Positions 61,702 to 64,000 of a DNA stretch of 64,000 bases are shown in pieces (position 1 is the stretch's first letter; every line of letters begins with the position of its first letter). Under the pieces are notes generated by a model. The model ran no database searches, was not told the origin of the DNA, and saw only the letters and a program-made list of their open reading frames with translations. A program made the translations under genes and the position numbers. This DNA is from Betaproteobacteria bacterium Ga0077526 (GTDB lineage: Bacteria > Pseudomonadota > Gammaproteobacteria > Burkholderiales > Ga0077523). Location: contig LNDV01000028.1 of NCBI GenBank assembly GCA_001464765.1, positions 186,001 through 250,000 on the forward strand. Direction: 5' to 3'.

Positions 61702-62174
61702 GCGGTCGGGTGCTCTGGATCGGTGTGCGTCCCGGTCGTCGGGAATCCGTGATGGCAGTGGAGGCTGCGCAGGTGATCGCGGGACGCGGTCTCTCCGGCG
61801 ACCGGATGACTCAGCGTGCGCATCGCATCCGTCAGGTCACCGTCATCGCCCAGGAAGCCATCGACGAGGTCGCCCGGCGTCTCGGGTTGCCGCCGATCGA
61901 TCCGGCCCTGCTGCGCCGAAACGTGGTAACCCGCGGCGTGGATCTGGAAGCCGCGCGCGGTCAGCGGCTGCGGCTGGGCGAGGTCTGGCTCGACGTGACT
62001 GGCCCTTGCGATCCGTGTGGCCGGATGGACGAGGCCCTCGGGGAGGGAGGTTGCGACGCGATGCGGGACCTGGGCGGCCTCACTGCGGTGGTTCTGCAGG
62101 GCGGGGTGCTGCGACTGGGAGGCAGTGTGACCGTGGAGCGGACCGCGCCGCCCGGTCGGGCTGGCGCGACCTGA
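61698..62174 (+). CDS. MOSC domain protein
   Basis: 158 residues from GTG 61698 (VSGRVLWIGVRPGRRESVMA), overlapping the previous stop by GTGA. MOSC features: IAGRGLSGDRM, RQVTVIAQEAIDEVA, LRRNVVTRGVDLEAARGQRL (NxVxxG-type block) and the conserved Cys in TGPCDPCGRMDEAL. MOSC domains occur in molybdenum cofactor sulfurase and YiiM/YuaD-like proteins that handle molybdopterin-bound sulfur or N-hydroxylated compounds. A stand-alone small form like this has no assigned substrate. Confidence 0.9.
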   Translation: MSGRVLWIGVRPGRRESVMAVEAAQVIAGRGLSGDRMTQRAHRIRQVTVIAQEAIDEVARRLGLPPIDPALLRRNVVTRGVDLEAARGQRLRLGEVWLDVTGPCDPCGRMDEALGEGGCDAMRDLGGLTAVVLQGGVLRLGGSVTVERTAPPGRAGAT

Positions 62175-62222
62175 GGTCGCGCGGCAACGCGCAGGCGCTC
62201 GCGCGGGTCGCGCGAGCCAGCT

Positions 62223-62468
62223 TCAGATCCCGAGAATCTTGCGGGCCTTGCCGAGCTTCTCCACGGAATCCTTGTGATTGCCGGACTTGTGGGCAGCTTC
62301 TCCCTCCGAGCGGAGCTTGGTCACTTCTTCCAGTTGGGCGGTGGTGAGCGAGGGCTGCTTGGAGAGCGCGTCGTCGATGGCCTTCATGTCGGCGGGACAG
62401 TGGGCGGCCCAGGCGGACCCGGTCACGGCGGCGAACAGCAGGGCGGCCGATGCGATGTGCAGTTTCAT
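62223..62468 (-). CDS. Small secreted hypothetical protein
   Basis: 81 residues from ATG 62468 with a good ribosome binding site (AAGGAG, 8 bases upstream). Clear Sec signal peptide MKLHIASAALLFAAVTGSAW, cleavage near AWA. Mature part about 60 residues, helical and Lys/Glu-rich: CPADMKAIDDALSKQPSLTT, VTKLRSEGEAAHKSGNHKDS, EKLGKARKIL. One Cys. No functional assignment; similar small periplasmic helical proteins with a TPR-like hairpin are common. It ends convergent with the MOSC gene and is divergent from the Nudix gene. Confidence 0.75.
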   Translation of the reverse strand: MKLHIASAALLFAAVTGSAWAAHCPADMKAIDDALSKQPSLTTAQLEEVTKLRSEGEAAHKSGNHKDSVEKLGKARKILGI

Positions 62469-62533
62469 GGCGAGACTCCTTCGGCGGTTGGCAGGTACAG
62501 ACGGGCAGCGCATTCGGACACTGCCGGAAGAAG

Positions 62534-62539
62534 TATAAA
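62534..62539 (+). promoter_or_regulatory. Possible -10 element upstream of the Nudix gene
   Basis: TATAAA in GAAGTATAAACTCG between the divergent secreted-protein and Nudix genes; a matching -35 is weak. Confidence 0.35.
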
Positions 62540-62617
62540 CTCGACCCCACGCCCTCCGGCGGAATCTTGGGGATTCGGCCGGGTCGAAGCGGCGGTTTCC
62601 GTTCCCCGGTTCTTCCC

Positions 62618-63247
62618 TTGACTGAACCCACGATCGTTCTGCCTTCCCGCGTGACCCGCGACTGGGTCGCGCGACGGCTCACTGCCGATTTCGCGAGTCT
62701 TCCCGAACGGGATTCGCTGCCGGTGTACCGCCACCCCCCGGAGCGGACGCCCGTGCCCGCGGCCGTGCTGGTTCCCCTGGTGGACCGACCCGAGGGCACG
62801 ACGATCCTGCTCACCCAGCGCACGGCGCATCTGAACGCCCATGCCGGACAGATCAGCTTTCCCGGCGGGCGGGTCGACCCGGGCGACGTCGATCGTGTCG
62901 ACACCGCCCTGCGGGAGACGGTCGAGGAGATCGGACTGGGTCGCGAGCGGATCGCTCCCCTGGGCTTTCTGCCCGACTACGACATCGCCACCGGGTTCCG
63001 CGTCACGCCGGTGGTGGGATGGGTCGAACCGCCCTTCGATCTGCAGCCTGACCCCTTCGAGGTGGCGGACATTTTCGAGGTGCCCCTCGCCTTCATCCTG
63101 GACGCCGCGAACCATCGCCGCCACAGCGAAATGCGGGAAGGCCGCATGCGCCACTACTACTCCATGCCCTACGAGAGCCGCTATATCTGGGGGGCCACGG
63201 CGGGCATGCTCCATACGCTGTTCCGCCTCCTCGCGAAGGAAGACTGA
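62618..63247 (+). CDS. Nudix hydrolase, CoA pyrophosphatase (NudL) type
   Basis: 209 residues if TTG 62618 (LTEPTIVLPSRVTRDWVARR) is the start; GTG 62651 is an alternative and no ATG fits. CoA-pyrophosphatase signature upstream of the Nudix box: LTQRTAHLNAHAGQISFPGG, then the box GGRVDPGD with TALRETVEEIGL (REUXEE core present). Next come PLGFLPDYDIATGFRVTPVV and DPFEVADIFEVPLAFIL, typical of the UPF0035/NudL group that hydrolyses CoA and acyl-CoA to phosphopantetheine and 3',5'-ADP. The first acidic position of the box is Asp-substituted, as in other NudL proteins. TGATG overlap with the next gene. Confidence 0.9.
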   Translation: MTEPTIVLPSRVTRDWVARRLTADFASLPERDSLPVYRHPPERTPVPAAVLVPLVDRPEGTTILLTQRTAHLNAHAGQISFPGGRVDPGDVDRVDTALRETVEEIGLGRERIAPLGFLPDYDIATGFRVTPVVGWVEPPFDLQPDPFEVADIFEVPLAFILDAANHRRHSEMREGRMRHYYSMPYESRYIWGATAGMLHTLFRLLAKED

Positions 63248-63744
63248 TGTCGAAGGAAAAGCTCCCCGTCACGCCCGCGGTGCGGATGCTGCGGGCCCAT
63301 GACGTCCCTTTCACGGACCATCCCTACGACTACGAGGAGAAGGGCGGCACCGCCGTGTCCGCGCGCGAACTGGGGGTCGAAGAGCATGCCGTCGTGAAGA
63401 CGCTCGTGATGGAGGACGACAGGCGCAACCCCCTGATCGTGCTCATGCACGGGGACCGCAAGGTCTCGACGAAGGAGCTTGCCCGTGTCATCGGGGTGAA
63501 GACGATCCAGCCTTGCACCCCGGAGACCGCCAGCCGGCATACCGGCTACATGGTGGGCGGCACCTCGCCTTTCGGCACCCGCAAGACGATGCCTGTCTAC
63601 TTCGAGGCGACCATCGCGGACCTGCCCCGCGTCTACATCAATGGCGGGCGCCGCGGGTACCTCGTGGGCATCACGCCTGCCGACCTGATCCGCGTGCTCG
63701 CGCCGACGCCCGTCAGCGTGGCGATCGACGAGAGCGCGGCATGA
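63247..63744 (+). CDS. ybaK: YbaK/EbsC-type aminoacyl-tRNA deacylase
   Basis: 165 residues from ATG 63247, overlapping the Nudix stop by one base. YbaK fold: TPAVRMLRAHDVPFTDHPYD, AVSARELGVEEHAVVKTLVM with the catalytic-pocket Lys, VSTKELARVIGVKTIQPCTP, ASRHTGYMVGGTSPFGTRKT (GGTSPFG loop) and VYINGGRRGYLVGI. It hydrolyses misacylated Cys-tRNA(Pro) and related species, protecting translation. The stop overlaps the next gene in ATGA. Confidence 0.94.
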   Translation: MSKEKLPVTPAVRMLRAHDVPFTDHPYDYEEKGGTAVSARELGVEEHAVVKTLVMEDDRRNPLIVLMHGDRKVSTKELARVIGVKTIQPCTPETASRHTGYMVGGTSPFGTRKTMPVYFEATIADLPRVYINGGRRGYLVGITPADLIRVLAPTPVSVAIDESAA

Positions 63745-64000
63745 TCGAACTCGCCGCCCTCCTCATCGCCGTGGCCGTCGGGTGGTACTGGCTAGACTCG
63801 CTCAACGCGCGGGAAGCCGCCCTGGCTGCGGGGCAGCAGACGTGCGCGGCCGAAGGGTTCCAGTTCCTGGACTGGACCGTGGCGCAGCAGCGCATCCGCT
63901 TCGATCGCGACGGCGACGGACAGATGAAGCTGCGCAGGGTCTACCGGTTCGAATACAGCGATACCGGCAACAATCGGCTCGAGGGCAGCGTCGTGCTGCT
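63741..64000 (+). CDS. DUF3301 family membrane-anchored protein, cut by window edge
   Basis: 86 residues visible from ATG 63741 (MIELAALLIAVAVGWYWLDS). One N-terminal membrane helix (about 2-19) followed by a cytoplasmic or periplasmic part: NAREAALAAGQQTCAAEGFQ, LDWTVAQQRIRFDRDG, KLRRVYRFEYSDTGNNR. This matches the small DUF3301 family of proteobacteria, function unknown, normally about 100-110 residues, so only the last residues are missing. Coupled to ybaK by ATGA. Confidence 0.85.
   Translation, partial: MIELAALLIAVAVGWYWLDSLNAREAALAAGQQTCAAEGFQFLDWTVAQQRIRFDRDGDGQMKLRRVYRFEYSDTGNNRLEGSVVL

Overview
The window is chromosomal DNA, very GC-rich, from a bacterium that looks like a betaproteobacterium. 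The evidence is gene order and content: purM-purN-DUF3108-rsmB, hda-HAD-pcnB-folK-deoxynucleoside kinase-panC, coaBC-dut next to radC-rpmB-rpmG, a PhaM-type PHB-granule protein and a PEP-CTERM (exosortase-sorted) protein. I cannot name the genus. No rRNA, tRNA, CRISPR array, insertion sequence or phage gene was recognised. Many genes are packed with 1-4 base stop/start overlaps (ATGA, GTGA, TGATG), so translational coupling is common.

Layout. 1-5.8 kb: a truncated sulfurtransferase (rhodanese), an alpha/beta hydrolase, a PA0069-type radical SAM protein, a histone-deacetylase-family hydrolase preceded by a tightly coupled 39-residue small ORF, a PP2C phosphatase and Fe-superoxide dismutase. 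5.9-29.7 kb: the striking region. Four membrane-anchored sensor histidine kinases (1562, 1782, 2524 and 1180 residues) all share one plan: TM-CHASE-TM, then arrays of PAS and GAF domains, then HisKA-HATPase. They are followed by two response regulators, one with a receiver fused to an RsbW-type kinase/anti-sigma-like ATPase domain and one with a receiver fused to an RsbU/SpoIIE-type phosphatase. No kinase has its own receiver, so these two proteins are the natural outputs. A small DUF192 gene sits antisense between kinases 2 and 3. 30.0-33.4 kb: a PQQ alcohol dehydrogenase carrying the Asp-Tyr-Asp signature of lanthanide-dependent enzymes, with a periplasmic binding protein (XoxJ-like) and a c-type cytochrome (XoxG/PedF-like).

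33.5-48.5 kb: mostly housekeeping. It holds dut, coaBC, radC, ribosomal proteins L28 and L33, an acyl-CoA delta-9 desaturase, an MscS channel coupled to rsmB, a DUF3108 protein, purN, purM, then divergently hda, a HAD phosphatase, pcnB, folK, a deoxynucleoside kinase and panC. panB, which often lies before panC, is not present here; a 24-residue ORF occupies the spot. 48.6-58.4 kb: an accessory stretch with a PEP-CTERM lamin-tail protein, alanine dehydrogenase, a one-domain voltage-gated cation channel with an unusual TLEAWTD filter, a sugar-acid catabolic trio (FAH-family hydrolase, SDR dehydrogenase, divergent UxaA-family dehydratase), PhaM, two unknown small proteins, a prolyl iminopeptidase fused to a SnoaL-like domain, and a TraB/GumN protein. 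58.5-64 kb: malic enzyme MaeB coupled to a hydroxyisobutyrate-dehydrogenase-family protein and a MOSC protein, then a small secreted protein, a CoA-pyrophosphatase-type Nudix hydrolase, a YbaK deacylase and a truncated DUF3301 protein.

The best candidate for an undescribed system is the 24-kb kinase array feeding a two-protein, receiver-controlled partner switch, lying immediately upstream of a probable rare-earth-dependent alcohol oxidation operon. The functional link between these two is inference from position only.
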